Assembly: GCF_901482445.1 (NCBI RefSeq)
Contig: NZ_LR590477.1
Coordinates: 434,001-498,000 of the forward strand
DNA length: 64,000 nucleotides
Direction of reading: 5' to 3'
Source of the DNA: Neisseria lactamica
Lineage (GTDB): Bacteria > Pseudomonadota > Gammaproteobacteria > Burkholderiales > Neisseriaceae
Positions 17,827 through 27,813 of this stretch are shown one piece after another. Under the pieces are notes generated by a model. The model worked only from the letters and a program-made list of their open reading frames with translations, searched no databases and was not told where the DNA came from. Each line of letters begins with the position of its first letter. Within the stretch, counting starts at the first letter, position 1. The position numbers and the translations under genes were made by a program.

Positions 17827-18879
17827 ATGACCATATCCCCCGTCGCCTTGCGCCGTAAGACCGAGCGCAAGCCGCATCCCACCGCACGCTATTGGAAAAA
17901 ATGCGATGTCGAGGCACTTTTCGGACTGCCGTTTTTAGAACTTGTCTATCAGGCGGCAGAAGTCCACCGCCAAAATTTCAACCCGCGCGAAATCCAGCTT
18001 TCCACGCTGTTGTCGATCAAAACCGGCGGCTGTCCCGAAGATTGCGCCTACTGTCCGCAATCGGCGCACCACAACACCAATCTGGGCAAAGAGCAGATGA
18101 TGGATGTGGATGAAATCGTCGAAAAAGCCAAAATCGCCCAATCGCGCGGCGCAAGCCGGTTCTGTATGGGTGCGGCGTGGCGCGGCCCCAAACCCAAAGA
18201 CGTGGAGACGGTTTCCGCAATCATCAAAGCCGTCAAGGGTTTGGGTATGGAAACCTGCGGCACGTTCGGTATGCTCGAAGAAGGTATGGCGGAAGACTTT
18301 AAAGAAGCAGGATTGGATTATTACAACCACAACCTCGATACCGACCCCGACCGCTACAACGACATCATCCACACCCGCCAACACGAAGACCGTATGGACA
18401 CCTTGGGCAAAGTCCGCAACGCCGGTTTGAAAGTCTGCTGCGGCGGCATCGTCGGGATGAACGAAACCCGCGCCGAACGTGCCGGGCTGATTGCCAGCCT
18501 CGCCAATCTCGACCCGCAGCCCGAAAGCGTGCCGATTAATCAGTTGGTTAAAGTGGAAGGCACGCCGCTTGCCGATGCCGAAGATTTGGACTGGACGGAA
18601 TTTGTCCGCACCATCGCCGTGGCGCGGATTACGATGCCGCAAAGTTATGTCCGCCTCTCGGCAGGGCGCAGCAATATGTCGGAAGCGATGCAGGCGATGT
18701 GCTTTATGGCGGGCGCGAACTCGATTTTTTACGGCGACAAGCTGCTGACCACGGGCAATCCGGACGAAGACGGCGACAGAATCCTGATGGAAAAGCTCAA
18801 CCTGTATCCCTTGCAGTTCGAGCCGGAAGGCGGCGCGGACGGGGCGGAAAAAGCCTCAGGGATTAAAGTGGATTATTGA
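17827..18879 (+). CDS. bioB: Biotin synthase
   Basis: 350 residues from ATG 17827; the open frame continues upstream but without BioB-like sequence. The radical-SAM cysteines are Cys69, Cys73 and Cys76 (GGCPEDCAYCPQS). Conserved RFCMGAAWRGP, YNHNLDTDP, CCGGIVGMNE and RLSAGRSNM (with the [2Fe-2S]-binding Arg) follow. It inserts sulfur into dethiobiotin. The 3' end and downstream DUS region are duplicated around a small gene at 18992-19499. Intact. Confidence 0.94.
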   Translation: MTISPVALRRKTERKPHPTARYWKKCDVEALFGLPFLELVYQAAEVHRQNFNPREIQLSTLLSIKTGGCPEDCAYCPQSAHHNTNLGKEQMMDVDEIVEKAKIAQSRGASRFCMGAAWRGPKPKDVETVSAIIKAVKGLGMETCGTFGMLEEGMAEDFKEAGLDYYNHNLDTDPDRYNDIIHTRQHEDRMDTLGKVRNAGLKVCCGGIVGMNETRAERAGLIASLANLDPQPESVPINQLVKVEGTPLADAEDLDWTEFVRTIAVARITMPQSYVRLSAGRSNMSEAMQAMCFMAGANSIFYGDKLLTTGNPDEDGDRILMEKLNLYPLQFEPEGGADGAEKASGIKVDY

Positions 18880-18991
18880 CGATTGCAAAAATGCCGTCTG
18901 AAACGCGGATGCCGTCTGAAACCCGGAAAGGTTCGGACGGTATTTGTTCACAGCATTTCCAAAGAATCCTGACGAGCTTCAGACGGCATTT

Positions 18992-19499
18992 GGAAAAGCC
19001 CGACCTGTATCCCTTGCAGTTCGAGCCGGAAGATCGAAAAATGGATTGAAACGATAGTAAAAGACAGGCACTATCGTGTTTGTATCGCTGCCGCCGCATT
19101 GGATTGGCGGTCGGCTTTAGAGATGGAGCTTATGGGAATTTGACAGGTTATGCCGGAAAAAATTATCGACTTTCTGATGTTTCTTGACGAACGCCTCCCC
19201 TTTGTCAAAAACCGATGGGGGACTTTATTGATGTCGTTGCCGTTTACGCTCCTGCTGCTGATTACCGACGGTAAAACTATCCATATGCTGCTGTCGGAAA
19301 CATCTTGGGGCGTATGGGCTGTATGCTTCGTATTGGCATTTATATGGTTTTTCTGTCGAACAGACCATTGGTTGAGGTTTTTACCGTATATCTGTATTGC
19401 TAAAATTGCTGTTTCATTCTTGTAGCGGCACGGGCGGAGCGGAAAAAGCCTCGGGGATTAAAGTCGATTATTGATGATTGCAAAAATGCCGTCTGAAAC
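18992..19499 (+). repeat. Split duplication of the bioB 3' end flanking an insert
   Basis: The 29 nt at 18801-18829 within bioB recur identically at 19004-19032. The next block, 18844-18904 (last bioB codons, stop and first DUS), recurs at 19439-19499 with three changes. Between the two halves of this second copy sits 19033-19438, holding a small membrane gene. The arrangement reads as a cassette inserted after bioB with duplication of the gene end, as in neisserial minimal mobile elements. Confidence 0.75.
19150..19425 (+). CDS. Small multi-span membrane protein in the bioB insert
   Basis: 91 residues with three hydrophobic segments (LLMSLPFTLLLLIT, VWAVCFVLAFIWFFC, LRFLPYICIAKIAVSFL). I do not recognise a family. 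It lies wholly inside the insert between the two halves of the duplicated bioB end. The ribosome site is weak (GACAGGTT). A short membrane protein carried alone could be a remnant immunity-type protein, but that is a guess. Confidence 0.55.
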   Translation: MPEKIIDFLMFLDERLPFVKNRWGTLLMSLPFTLLLLITDGKTIHMLLSETSWGVWAVCFVLAFIWFFCRTDHWLRFLPYICIAKIAVSFL

Positions 19500-19570
19500 T
19501 TGAATGCCGTCTGAAACCCGAAAAAAGGCTTTCAGACGGCATTTGTTCGGACGGCATTTCCAATATCTCT

Positions 19571-20803
19571 TTACCGGCGCGTGATGCTGCCGTCGGGCGA
19601 GACATCTAGTCCGTTCCCGTTGGGGAAGTCGCTGTGGTTCAGATAAATAATCCGCTCAATAACGGTTTTTTCAGGGTCGATTTTGGGAATTTTGTCGCCA
19701 GCTTGAGTGATGGGGATAATGTTGCCGGAAACGAACCGCCCCTGTTTGTCGGTGATGATTTTGAAAATGGGGGCGATGCCGCTGATGCCGGAGGTGTTGA
19801 TTGCGCCGTAGGTGGCAAAGTTGCCGCTGCTGTAAGAGATGAAGCGGTCGCGGTAAAGTTCGACGGCGCGTGTAACGTGCGGCCCCTGCCCGAATACGAC
19901 ATCCGCGCCGGAATCGACGGCAAGCCGCGCAAACTCGACGACGTTGCCCCTGTTTTCCCCATAGAACATTTCGGTATCGAACGGCAGGTGTTCCGCCTGT
20001 TTCCCTTCCGCGCCGCCGTGGAACATCACAATAACGATGTCGGCTTTCTGTTTGGTTTTCCGAATCAGTTTTCTAACTTTGGCGTAATCGTTCAGTTTGA
20101 CGGCGGCAAGGTTGGGGGCGAAGGAGACGAAGCCGTATCTCACGCCGTTTTTCTTCAGGATGGCGGTTTCAAACCTGTTTTCGATGCCCGAATATTTGAT
20201 GTTCAATTCGTCAAGGTTGCCTGCCGTTGCCGTGATGCCTTGTGCACCAAAGTCGTTGCTATGGTTGTTGGCGAGGCTGAGGTAGTCGAATCCCGCATCG
20301 GCAAGGTATTGCCCGTATGCGGAGGGCGTTTGGAATGCATAGCATATTTGGGGGTTTGCACATTTTTTCGGCGTACCGCCTTCGTCAAACAGCGTGCCTT
20401 CGAGGTTGCCGACGGTAATGTCCGCATCTTGCAAGACGGATTCGATGTTTTTCAGGATATTGGTATCGGGCAGGTAATCGACCGGATAATTGCTGCCGAG
20501 CATAATGTCGCCGACCCCGATGATGGAAACAGTATCGGCTGCCTTTCCATCAGGCGTATCCTGTCCGTCCGCATCGCCGGTGTTTGAAACGGGCGCGTGG
20601 TTTGAACTGTCAATCGGCAGCACGGGGGATTCCGTTCCGGCAGGATGCGCCGAGGGCTTGACCCCGGCGGTTTGCGGTGCGGAAACGGCATAAGGGGCGG
20701 CCGGCAGCGGCTCTTTCACATATTCGAGCGCGGTAAAACCGCTGCCGATAACGAGGGCCAAAATTGCGGAAAATACCGCCATCGCCCAGATAAATTTGTC
20801 CAT
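19571..20803 (-). CDS. CapA/PgsA-type metallophosphatase-fold protein
   Basis: 410 residues from ATG 20803. An N-terminal anchor (FIWAMAVFSAILALVIGSGF) is followed by a Pro/Ala-rich linker. The domain then carries GVGDIMLGSN, VGNLEGTLFD, LANNHSNDFG, MFHGGAE, and GADVVFGQGPHVTRAVELY, the metal-binding motifs of the PGA_cap family. Homologues act in poly-gamma-glutamate or capsule processing; no partner pgs genes are present here, so the substrate is open. The protein is predicted to face the periplasm. Intact. Confidence 0.85.
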   Translation of the reverse strand: MDKFIWAMAVFSAILALVIGSGFTALEYVKEPLPAAPYAVSAPQTAGVKPSAHPAGTESPVLPIDSSNHAPVSNTGDADGQDTPDGKAADTVSIIGVGDIMLGSNYPVDYLPDTNILKNIESVLQDADITVGNLEGTLFDEGGTPKKCANPQICYAFQTPSAYGQYLADAGFDYLSLANNHSNDFGAQGITATAGNLDELNIKYSGIENRFETAILKKNGVRYGFVSFAPNLAAVKLNDYAKVRKLIRKTKQKADIVIVMFHGGAEGKQAEHLPFDTEMFYGENRGNVVEFARLAVDSGADVVFGQGPHVTRAVELYRDRFISYSSGNFATYGAINTSGISGIAPIFKIITDKQGRFVSGNIIPITQAGDKIPKIDPEKTVIERIIYLNHSDFPNGNGLDVSPDGSITRR

Positions 20804-20850
20804 AATCAGACCTTTACTGTTCAGACGGCATTTGCCGCACGTTTTGGGGC

Positions 20851-22710
20851 TTATCTCTCGATTTGCGATACGTCGCGCACCGCGCCTTTGTCGGCGGAAG
20901 TCGCCATCGCGCCGTAAGCCCTTAATGCGGCGGAGACGTAGCGATCGCGGTTTTCCGGTTTCCACGCTTTGCTGCCGCGTGCTTCCATTTCGGTACGGCG
21001 TGCGGCAAGCTCTTCATCGGAAATGACAAGGCGGATGCTGCGGTTGGGAATGTCGATTTCGATGGTGTCGCCTTCGTGTACCAAACCGATTGCGCCGCCT
21101 TCCGCCGCTTCAGGCGAGGCGTGGCCGATGGAGAGGCCTGATGTGCCGCCGGAGAAGCGTCCGTCGGTTAAGAGGGCGCAGGCTTTGCCCAAGCCTTTGG
21201 ATTTCAGGTAGGAAGTCGGGTACAGCATTTCTTGCATACCGGGGCCGCCTTTCGGGCCTTCGTAGCGGATGATGACGATATCGCCAGCCACGATTTGGTT
21301 GCCCAAAATGCCTTCGACGGCGGCTTCTTGGCTTTCAAACACGCGGGCGCGGCCGGTAAATTTGAGGATGCTCTCGTCCACGCCTGCGGTTTTTACCACG
21401 CAGCCGCGCTCGGCGATATTGCCGAACAAGACCGCCAAACCGCCGTCTTGCGAGTAGGCGTGTTCGACATCGCGGATACAGCCTTTTTCGCGATCGAGGT
21501 CGAGGGTTTTCCACATGCGGTTTTGCGAGAACGCTTGGGTGGTGCGTACGCCGCCGGGTGCGGCTTTGAAGCGTTCGATGGCGCGGGTGTTTTCGGGATT
21601 GGTTACGTCCCATTGTTCAATCGCGTCTTTCAGGGTCGGCGCGTGGATGGTGTGCACGTCGGTGTGCAGCTTGCCCGCTTTGTCCAATTCTTTCAGGATG
21701 GCGAAGATGCCGCCCGCGCGGTGCACGTCTTCCATATAGTAGTCGTGGTTGTTGGGCGCGGTTTTGCAGATGCAGGGCACGACGCGGCTTAAGCGGTCGA
21801 TGTCGGCCATTTTGAAATCCACACCCGCTTCGTTGGCAACGGCGAGTAAATGCAGGATGGTGTTGGTAGAGCCGCCCATCGCAATGTCCATCGTCATAGC
21901 GTTTTCAAATGCTTTTTTGGTGGCAATGCTGCGCGGCAGTACGGTTTCGTCGTCTTGCTCGTAATAGCGTTTGGTGATTTCGACAATCATACGTCCAGCT
22001 TCGAGGAACAATTCTTTGCGGCCGGCGTGGGTCGCCAAATACGAACCGTTGCCGGGCAGGGACAGACCGAGCGCTTCGGTCAGGCAGTTCATCGAATTTG
22101 CCGTAAACATACCCGAACACGAACCGCAGGTCGGGCAGGCGTTTTGTTCGACTTCCTCGACTTGCCGGTTGCTGATATTGTCGTCCGCCGATTCAATCAT
22201 CGCGTCAATCAAGTCCAAACGGCGTTCGGGTTGGATGTTTGCCACGCCGATAACTTTGCCCGCTTCCATCGGGCCGCCGGAAACGAAGATGGTCGGGATA
22301 TTCAGACGCATGGCGGCAATCAGCATACCCGGGGTGATTTTGTCGCAGTTGGAAATGCACACCAGCGCGTCGGCGCAGTGGGCGTTGACCATATATTCGA
22401 TGGAGTCGGCAATCAGATCGCGGCTGGGCAGGGAGTAGAGCATACCGCTGTGTCCCATAGCGATGCCGTCGTCGATGGCGATGGTGTTGAATTCTTTGGC
22501 GATTGCACCGGCTTTTTCAATCTCGCGGGCAACCAGCTGGCCCATATTGTGCAGGTGGACATGGCCGGGCACGAATTGGGTGAACGAGTTGGCAACGGCG
22601 ATGATGGGCTTGCCGAAGTCGGTTTCCATCACGCCGGTGGCGCGCCACAATGCGCGCGCGCCCGCCATATTGCGGCCGTGGGTGGAGGTTTTGGAGCGGT
22701 AGTCCGGCAT
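20851..22710 (-). CDS. ilvD: Dihydroxy-acid dehydratase
   Basis: 619 residues, full length. Fe-S ligands lie in ISNCDKITPGM and NACPTCGSCSGMFTANSMNCL. Other conserved motifs are AMGGSTNTILHLLA and TDGRFSGGTSGLSIGHASPEAAEGG. It dehydrates dihydroxy-isovalerate and dihydroxy-methylvalerate in Val/Ile synthesis. Start ATG at 22710. The CapA-like gene lies 47 bp downstream with a DUS between. Confidence 0.95.
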   Translation of the reverse strand: MPDYRSKTSTHGRNMAGARALWRATGVMETDFGKPIIAVANSFTQFVPGHVHLHNMGQLVAREIEKAGAIAKEFNTIAIDDGIAMGHSGMLYSLPSRDLIADSIEYMVNAHCADALVCISNCDKITPGMLIAAMRLNIPTIFVSGGPMEAGKVIGVANIQPERRLDLIDAMIESADDNISNRQVEEVEQNACPTCGSCSGMFTANSMNCLTEALGLSLPGNGSYLATHAGRKELFLEAGRMIVEITKRYYEQDDETVLPRSIATKKAFENAMTMDIAMGGSTNTILHLLAVANEAGVDFKMADIDRLSRVVPCICKTAPNNHDYYMEDVHRAGGIFAILKELDKAGKLHTDVHTIHAPTLKDAIEQWDVTNPENTRAIERFKAAPGGVRTTQAFSQNRMWKTLDLDREKGCIRDVEHAYSQDGGLAVLFGNIAERGCVVKTAGVDESILKFTGRARVFESQEAAVEGILGNQIVAGDIVIIRYEGPKGGPGMQEMLYPTSYLKSKGLGKACALLTDGRFSGGTSGLSIGHASPEAAEGGAIGLVHEGDTIEIDIPNRSIRLVISDEELAARRTEMEARGSKAWKPENRDRYVSAALRAYGAMATSADKGAVRDVSQIER

Positions 22711-22730
22711 AGTGTGTTTCCTTGTCTGCT

Positions 22731-22775
22731 ATGCCGTCTGAACGGCAAAAGGCGTTCAGACGGCATTTTTGTTGT
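22731..22775. terminator. Paired-DUS hairpin between ilvD and cysI
   Basis: ATGCCGTCTGAACG with CGTTCAGACGGCAT, loop GCAAAAGG, then TTTTTG. It sits upstream of ilvD and would stop read-through from the right-going direction. Confidence 0.55.
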
Positions 22776-22845
22776 GTTTTGAAATGAAAAAAAAGATATT
22801 TTATACCAAGTATCGGAATTTTGCGGGATTGAAACGGCGTGCGGC

Positions 22846-22876
22846 AAAAAAGAAAATCCCCGCAGGAATGCGGGGA
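22846..22876 (-). terminator. Terminator of the cys operon
   Basis: TCCCCGCA and TGCGGGGA (22857-22876) form an 8-bp stem. On the minus strand, where cysI ends at 22882, it is followed by TTTTCTTTTTT, a canonical intrinsic terminator. Confidence 0.82.
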
Positions 22877-22881
22877 CGGGT

Positions 22882-24651
22882 TCAGGCGCGGGCAATCGCG
22901 ACGGCTTTGGATGCGTCCCAAAAATCAACAGGTGCATTTAATACGGGTTTGACGATGCCCGTCCGTATGGCGAAATCGCCGAAACCTTCGTCGGTATCGC
23001 GTCCCGCCGCCCATTTGCCGATCAGGTCGTCTAATTCGGAAAGGATTTCCGGCAGGGTAATATTTTCTTTGTAGAGGCGGGGGATGCGTACGCCTTCGCG
23101 GTCGCCGCCGATGTGGAGGTTGTAGCGTCCGACGGCTTTGCCGACCAGTCCGATTTCCGCCAACATCGCCCGTCCGCAGCCGTTCGGGCAGCCGGTAATG
23201 CGGGTAACGATGTAGTCGTCCGACGTGCCGTGTTTCGCCATAATTTTATCCAGCTCGCCGATGAAGTCCGGCAGCACGCGTTCGGCTTCCGCCATTGCCA
23301 GCGGGCAGGTCGGGAAGGAAACGCACGACATCGCATTTTCGCGCAGCTTGCTGATACCGTCGCGTATCAGCCCGTATGAGCGGGCGAGCTGTTCGATCCG
23401 GGCTTTTTCTCCTTCGGGCACATTTGCCACGATGAGGTTTTGGTTGGCGGTGATGCGGAAATCGCCTTTGTGGATTTTGGCGATTTCCAACACGCCGGTC
23501 AGAAGCTGTTTCCCGCCTTCGTCAACCAAACGCCCGCTTTCGATGAAAAGGGTCAAATGCCAGTTGCCGTCTATGCCTTTCACCCAGCCGATGCGGTCGC
23601 CGCGCCCGGTAAATTTGAACGGGCGTATGGGTTCGAACGGCATACCCATACGGCGTTCGACTTCCGCGCGGAAGTTGTCCAAGCCCATATTTTGAATGGT
23701 GTAGCGGGTGCGGGCGTTTTTGCGGTCGCTGCGGTTGCCGAAGTCGCGCTGCGTGGTTACCACCGCTTCGGCGGCCTTCAGCGCGTGTTCCGGAGGCACG
23801 AAACCCAGTTCCAGTGAAATGTTCGGATAGGTTTTGGTGTTGCCGTGTTCCATCGAAAGCCCGCCGCCTGCCAAAACATTGAAGCCGGCAAGCTGTCCGT
23901 TACCGTCTGAAACGGCGACGAAATCCAAATCGTTGCCGTAGCAGTCCACATCATTTAAGGGCGGAATGACGACTGCGGTTTTGAATTTGCGCGGCAGATA
24001 GGTTTTGCCTAAAATCGGCTCGTCTTCTTGAAGGAAGTCGTCGGAACTTTGAACTTTTTTGCCGTCCACCCAAACATCCAGATAACCGCGCGTGCGCGGC
24101 AATAGGTGTTCGGAAATTTTTTTTGCGTATTCGTAAGCCTGTTGGTGGAGTGCCGACTCGATGGGATTGGAGGTGCAAAGCACGTTGCGGTTCATATCCG
24201 CCGCCGTGGCGATGGAATCCAAACCCAGTTTGTGCAAGAGGCGGTGCATTGTCTGCAACTTGGTTTTCGGCACGCCGTGAAATTGGAAGGTTTGCCGGTT
24301 GGTCAGCCGGATGGATCGGTAATAACTGTTTTCGCGGGCAAATTTGTCCAGTTCTATCCATTGGGACGGTTTGATGATCCCGCCCGGCAGCCGGCAGCGC
24401 AAAAGCATAAATTTCAAGGGCTCGAGTTTTGCCTCGGCGCGTTCGGCGCGGATGTCGCGGTCGTCCTGCTCATACATACCGTGGAAGCGGATGAGTTGGA
24501 AGTTGTCGCCTTTGAAGCCGCCCGTGAGCGGGTCTTTCAAATCGTCCAAAATCGTGCCGCGTAAAAAATTGCTTTCGGTTTTCAGGCGTTCGTTGTTGGA
24601 TAGCGGTTTTTCTTGCCACGCCAAACCTTTTGTCTTGGTCTGTACGGTCAT
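22882..24651 (-). CDS. cysI: Sulfite reductase (NADPH) hemoprotein beta-component
   Basis: 589 residues. The [4Fe-4S]/siroheme cysteines lie in CVSFPTCPLAMAEAE (near 440) and GCPNGCGRAM (near 487). RLTNRQTFQFHGVPK and CTSNPIES are substrate-side motifs. It reduces sulfite to sulfide with electrons from CysJ, encoded just upstream (26 bp gap). Last gene of the cysG-H-D-N-J-I operon. Confidence 0.95.
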   Translation of the reverse strand: MTVQTKTKGLAWQEKPLSNNERLKTESNFLRGTILDDLKDPLTGGFKGDNFQLIRFHGMYEQDDRDIRAERAEAKLEPLKFMLLRCRLPGGIIKPSQWIELDKFARENSYYRSIRLTNRQTFQFHGVPKTKLQTMHRLLHKLGLDSIATAADMNRNVLCTSNPIESALHQQAYEYAKKISEHLLPRTRGYLDVWVDGKKVQSSDDFLQEDEPILGKTYLPRKFKTAVVIPPLNDVDCYGNDLDFVAVSDGNGQLAGFNVLAGGGLSMEHGNTKTYPNISLELGFVPPEHALKAAEAVVTTQRDFGNRSDRKNARTRYTIQNMGLDNFRAEVERRMGMPFEPIRPFKFTGRGDRIGWVKGIDGNWHLTLFIESGRLVDEGGKQLLTGVLEIAKIHKGDFRITANQNLIVANVPEGEKARIEQLARSYGLIRDGISKLRENAMSCVSFPTCPLAMAEAERVLPDFIGELDKIMAKHGTSDDYIVTRITGCPNGCGRAMLAEIGLVGKAVGRYNLHIGGDREGVRIPRLYKENITLPEILSELDDLIGKWAAGRDTDEGFGDFAIRTGIVKPVLNAPVDFWDASKAVAIARA

Positions 24652-24677
24652 TTTGTGTTCCTTCCGATTTCATTTAA

Positions 24678-26492
24678 TCAATAAACATCACGCTGATAGC
24701 GTTTTTCTTCACGCAGCGTATTTAAATATTCTTCTGCGTCGTCCCGGTTTAAATGTCCTGCTTGAATAATCACATCCAATAAGGCGGCTTCGACATCTTT
24801 TGCCATTTTTGCCGCATCGCCGCACACATAAACATATGCGCCCTCCTGCAACCATTGCCAAAGCTCTGCCGCCTGTTCGCGGATTTTGTGCTGCACATAG
24901 ATTTTTTCTTCCTGATCGCGGGACCAGGCGAAATCGTATTTATGCAGGAAACCCTCTTTGGCAAACTGCTGCCATTCGGTTTGATAGAGAAAATCACGGG
25001 CAAAATGCGGATTGCCGAAAAACAGCCAGTTTTTGCCTGTTGCATTTTCTGTGGCGCGTTGTTGCAAAAAAGCGCGAAACGGTGCAATGCCCGTACCGGA
25101 GCCTATCATTACAATGGGTTTGCTTTTGTCTTCGGGCAGTCTGAAGCCGTCGTTGCGCTCCACAAATACACGCACCGTGCCGTCTTCTTCGACGCAATCG
25201 GCAAGAAAACCGGATGCGCCGCCCGTTCTGGCGCGGCCTTCGTGTTCAAAACGAACCACGCCGACAGTTAAATGCACTTCATCGCCCACTTCCGCCTGTG
25301 CTGAAGAAATCGAATACAAACGGGGCGCAAGCGGACGCAGTAAACGGATGAATTGTTCTGCCGTCAGGCTTGCCGGGAAGCGGTGCAGCACATCGGCAAT
25401 CGGCGTGCTTTGCACAAAGCCTTGCAAAACGGCGTTGTCGGCAGCAATACGGTCGAGTTCGTCATCATCGGCGAACGCGGCATAGCCTTTGACGAAAGCC
25501 GGGGTGTTTTGCGTGAGTTCGAAATGAGATGAAAGTGCGCGCGCAACCGGCATCATCTTTCCGCCTGCCTGTATTTCCGTTGCCGGATCGATGCCGAGCA
25601 GGTCTAAGATTTCCCCGACCAGTGCCGGATCGTTGTCAAACCAAACGCCGAGCGCGTCGCCTGCCTGATAGCTTAAATCCGAACCGCTCAAATCAAGTTC
25701 GATGTGGCGCACGTCTTTATCGGATTGGCGGGCGGTGATTTTCTGATTGACCAGCAGGGCGGCGGGAAAGGGGGCTGCCTTGCAGTACCTGCCCTCCGAT
25801 GCCGTCTGAAGGCCGGCGGGGGGCGTTGCCTGCGGCGCGGGCGTTGCCCGGTTTTTTGCGGCTTCTTCTTTTAAGAGTGCGGCGATATTATCTGTCCAGG
25901 CGTTTGCGGAGGCGGTAAAGTCCAAATCCGCATCAACGCGTTCGAGCAGCCGTTTTGCGCCCAATTCTTCAAAACGCCGGTCGAAATCTTTACCTGCCTG
26001 ACAGAAATTCGGATAGGAGCTGTCGCCCAAGCCCAGTACGGCAAATTGGAGTTTGTCCAATTTCGGGGCTTTTTTGCCGTTCAGCAGTTTGTGCAGCACG
26101 ACGGCTTCTTCCGGCGGTTCGCCTTCGCCCTGGGTGGACGTAACCAGCAGCAGGCGGCGTTCGTCTGCGATGTTTTTCGCCTTGTAGTCTTTCAGTTCGG
26201 CGCGCCTGACTTGTATGCCGGCGGCTTTCAGGCTGTCCGCCGCTTTGTCGGCAACGGATTTCGCATTGCCGGTTTGCGAGGCGGAAAGGACGGTAACGGA
26301 AAAGGGTTCTGCCGCCGGCAATGCCGTCTGAAGCGCGGGCAGCCCTGCGGATGCCCCGTTTCCTGCTTTTGCCCAAGCGTAGCCGGACAGCCACGCCCAT
26401 TGTGCCGCGTCCAGCCCCGACAGGAGCTGCGTGATTTCGGGCGGCAGAGGCGGTAATGGCGGATTTGTGTTCTGCATATCGTGTTCACTCAT
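24678..26492 (-). CDS. cysJ: Sulfite reductase (NADPH) flavoprotein alpha-component
   Basis: 604 residues. A flavodoxin domain (FMN; SVTVLSASQTGNAKSVADKAADS, then TSTQGEGEPPEEAV) is followed by a ferredoxin-reductase part with RLYSISSAQ (FAD), GSGTGIAPFRAFLQQR (NADPH) and a C-terminal KRYQRDVY. The ATG overlaps the cysN stop by 4 bp, so translation is coupled. A linker near residue 225-240 includes a DUS-coded stretch (LQTASEGRYC). Passes electrons from NADPH to CysI. Confidence 0.94.
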   Translation of the reverse strand: MSEHDMQNTNPPLPPLPPEITQLLSGLDAAQWAWLSGYAWAKAGNGASAGLPALQTALPAAEPFSVTVLSASQTGNAKSVADKAADSLKAAGIQVRRAELKDYKAKNIADERRLLLVTSTQGEGEPPEEAVVLHKLLNGKKAPKLDKLQFAVLGLGDSSYPNFCQAGKDFDRRFEELGAKRLLERVDADLDFTASANAWTDNIAALLKEEAAKNRATPAPQATPPAGLQTASEGRYCKAAPFPAALLVNQKITARQSDKDVRHIELDLSGSDLSYQAGDALGVWFDNDPALVGEILDLLGIDPATEIQAGGKMMPVARALSSHFELTQNTPAFVKGYAAFADDDELDRIAADNAVLQGFVQSTPIADVLHRFPASLTAEQFIRLLRPLAPRLYSISSAQAEVGDEVHLTVGVVRFEHEGRARTGGASGFLADCVEEDGTVRVFVERNDGFRLPEDKSKPIVMIGSGTGIAPFRAFLQQRATENATGKNWLFFGNPHFARDFLYQTEWQQFAKEGFLHKYDFAWSRDQEEKIYVQHKIREQAAELWQWLQEGAYVYVCGDAAKMAKDVEAALLDVIIQAGHLNRDDAEEYLNTLREEKRYQRDVY

Positions 26493-27775
26493 AAAATCAT
26501 ACCTGCCGCAACAGTGCCGTATGTCGCTTCGTCTATCAGGATAAACGAACCGGCGGCGGTGTTTTCCGCATAAGGCGTTGCCGTAACGGGTTTTTGAAGG
26601 TTGATGCGGACTTTGGCGATGTCGTTCATCTTCAAGGATTCCGCGCCGGCCTCTTGTTCCAGCGTGCGGACATCCAAAACGCTTTCAATTTCCCCGACTT
26701 TTGCCGGCACGGTTTGCGTGCCGTGCTTGAGCAGGTATTTGCGCGCGGTGTTGAGCGGACGTTCGTCAAACCAGCAAAGCGTGGCTTCCAGATGTTTTTG
26801 CGGGGCGAGCGGGGAATTTTTATCGACAAAAAGGTCGCCGCGCGAAACATCGATGTCGCGGTCCAGCCGGAGGGTTGCCGCCTCGCCGGCAAAAGCCTGC
26901 GCCACTTCCCCTTTCGGCGTGATGATTTCGGACACTTCGGCGGTCAGCCCGTTCGGTTCGATGCGGACGGTTTGCCCGACGGCGACCGAACCGCGTTCGA
27001 TGCGCCCCTGATAGCCTCGGAAATCATCGGCCTTGTCGGCATCTTGGCGGACGACCAGTTGCACGGGGAAATAAAAATCGTCGGCGGTGCGGCTGACTTC
27101 GTCCTCCCCCGGCAGGTTTTCCAAAATGGACAATAAGGGTTCGCCTTTATACCAAGGCATATTGCCGCCGGGGTAAACGATGTTGTCGCCCAAGAGTGCG
27201 GACACCGGTACGAAATGCACGTCTTTCAAACCGAGCTGTTCGGCAAGTCGGCGGTATGCCTCCACAATGGCGTTGAATTTGTCTTCGCTGTAATCCAGCA
27301 GATCCATTTTGTTGACCGCCACCACAATATGCGGGCAGTTGAGTTGGCGGAGGATGGCGGAATGGCGTTTGGTCTGCGGCAGAAGCTGCAAGGGCTGCGC
27401 GCCGAAATCCAGTTGGGATGCGTCAACCAGTACGACTGCCGCCGAAGCGGTGCTTGCGCCCGTAACCATATTGCGCGTGTATTGTTCGTGCCCCGGCGTG
27501 TCGGCGATGATGAATTTCCGTTTCGCCGTGGAAAAATAGCGGTATGCCACATCGATCGTAATGCCCTGTTCGCGTTCGGCTTCCAGTCCGTCGGTCAGGA
27601 TGGAGAAGTCTATGGCTTCTTTCAAACCTTTGCTTTTGCCGGATTCCAAGGTTTTGATTTGGTCGGACAGCAGGGCTTTGCTGTCGTAGAGCAGTCGTCC
27701 GATTAGGGTGCTTTTGCCGTCATCGACGCTGCCGGCGGTAATGAAGCGGAGCGGGGTCTGGTGTTGTGCCGTCAT
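26489..27775 (-). CDS. cysN: Sulfate adenylyltransferase GTPase subunit CysN
   Basis: 428 residues. GTPase motifs GSVDDGKSTLIG, REQGITIDVAYRYF, DTPGHEQYTRNMVTG and NKMDLLDY are present. There is no C-terminal APS kinase fusion. With CysD it makes adenylyl sulfate (APS) from sulfate and ATP, driven by GTP hydrolysis. 38 bp after cysD. Confidence 0.95.
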   Translation of the reverse strand: MTAQHQTPLRFITAGSVDDGKSTLIGRLLYDSKALLSDQIKTLESGKSKGLKEAIDFSILTDGLEAEREQGITIDVAYRYFSTAKRKFIIADTPGHEQYTRNMVTGASTASAAVVLVDASQLDFGAQPLQLLPQTKRHSAILRQLNCPHIVVAVNKMDLLDYSEDKFNAIVEAYRRLAEQLGLKDVHFVPVSALLGDNIVYPGGNMPWYKGEPLLSILENLPGEDEVSRTADDFYFPVQLVVRQDADKADDFRGYQGRIERGSVAVGQTVRIEPNGLTAEVSEIITPKGEVAQAFAGEAATLRLDRDIDVSRGDLFVDKNSPLAPQKHLEATLCWFDERPLNTARKYLLKHGTQTVPAKVGEIESVLDVRTLEQEAGAESLKMNDIAKVRINLQKPVTATPYAENTAAGSFILIDEATYGTVAAGMIL

Positions 27776-27813
27776 ATTTTCTTCCTCATATCTGCTTAAA
27801 GGGTTCTTGAAAT

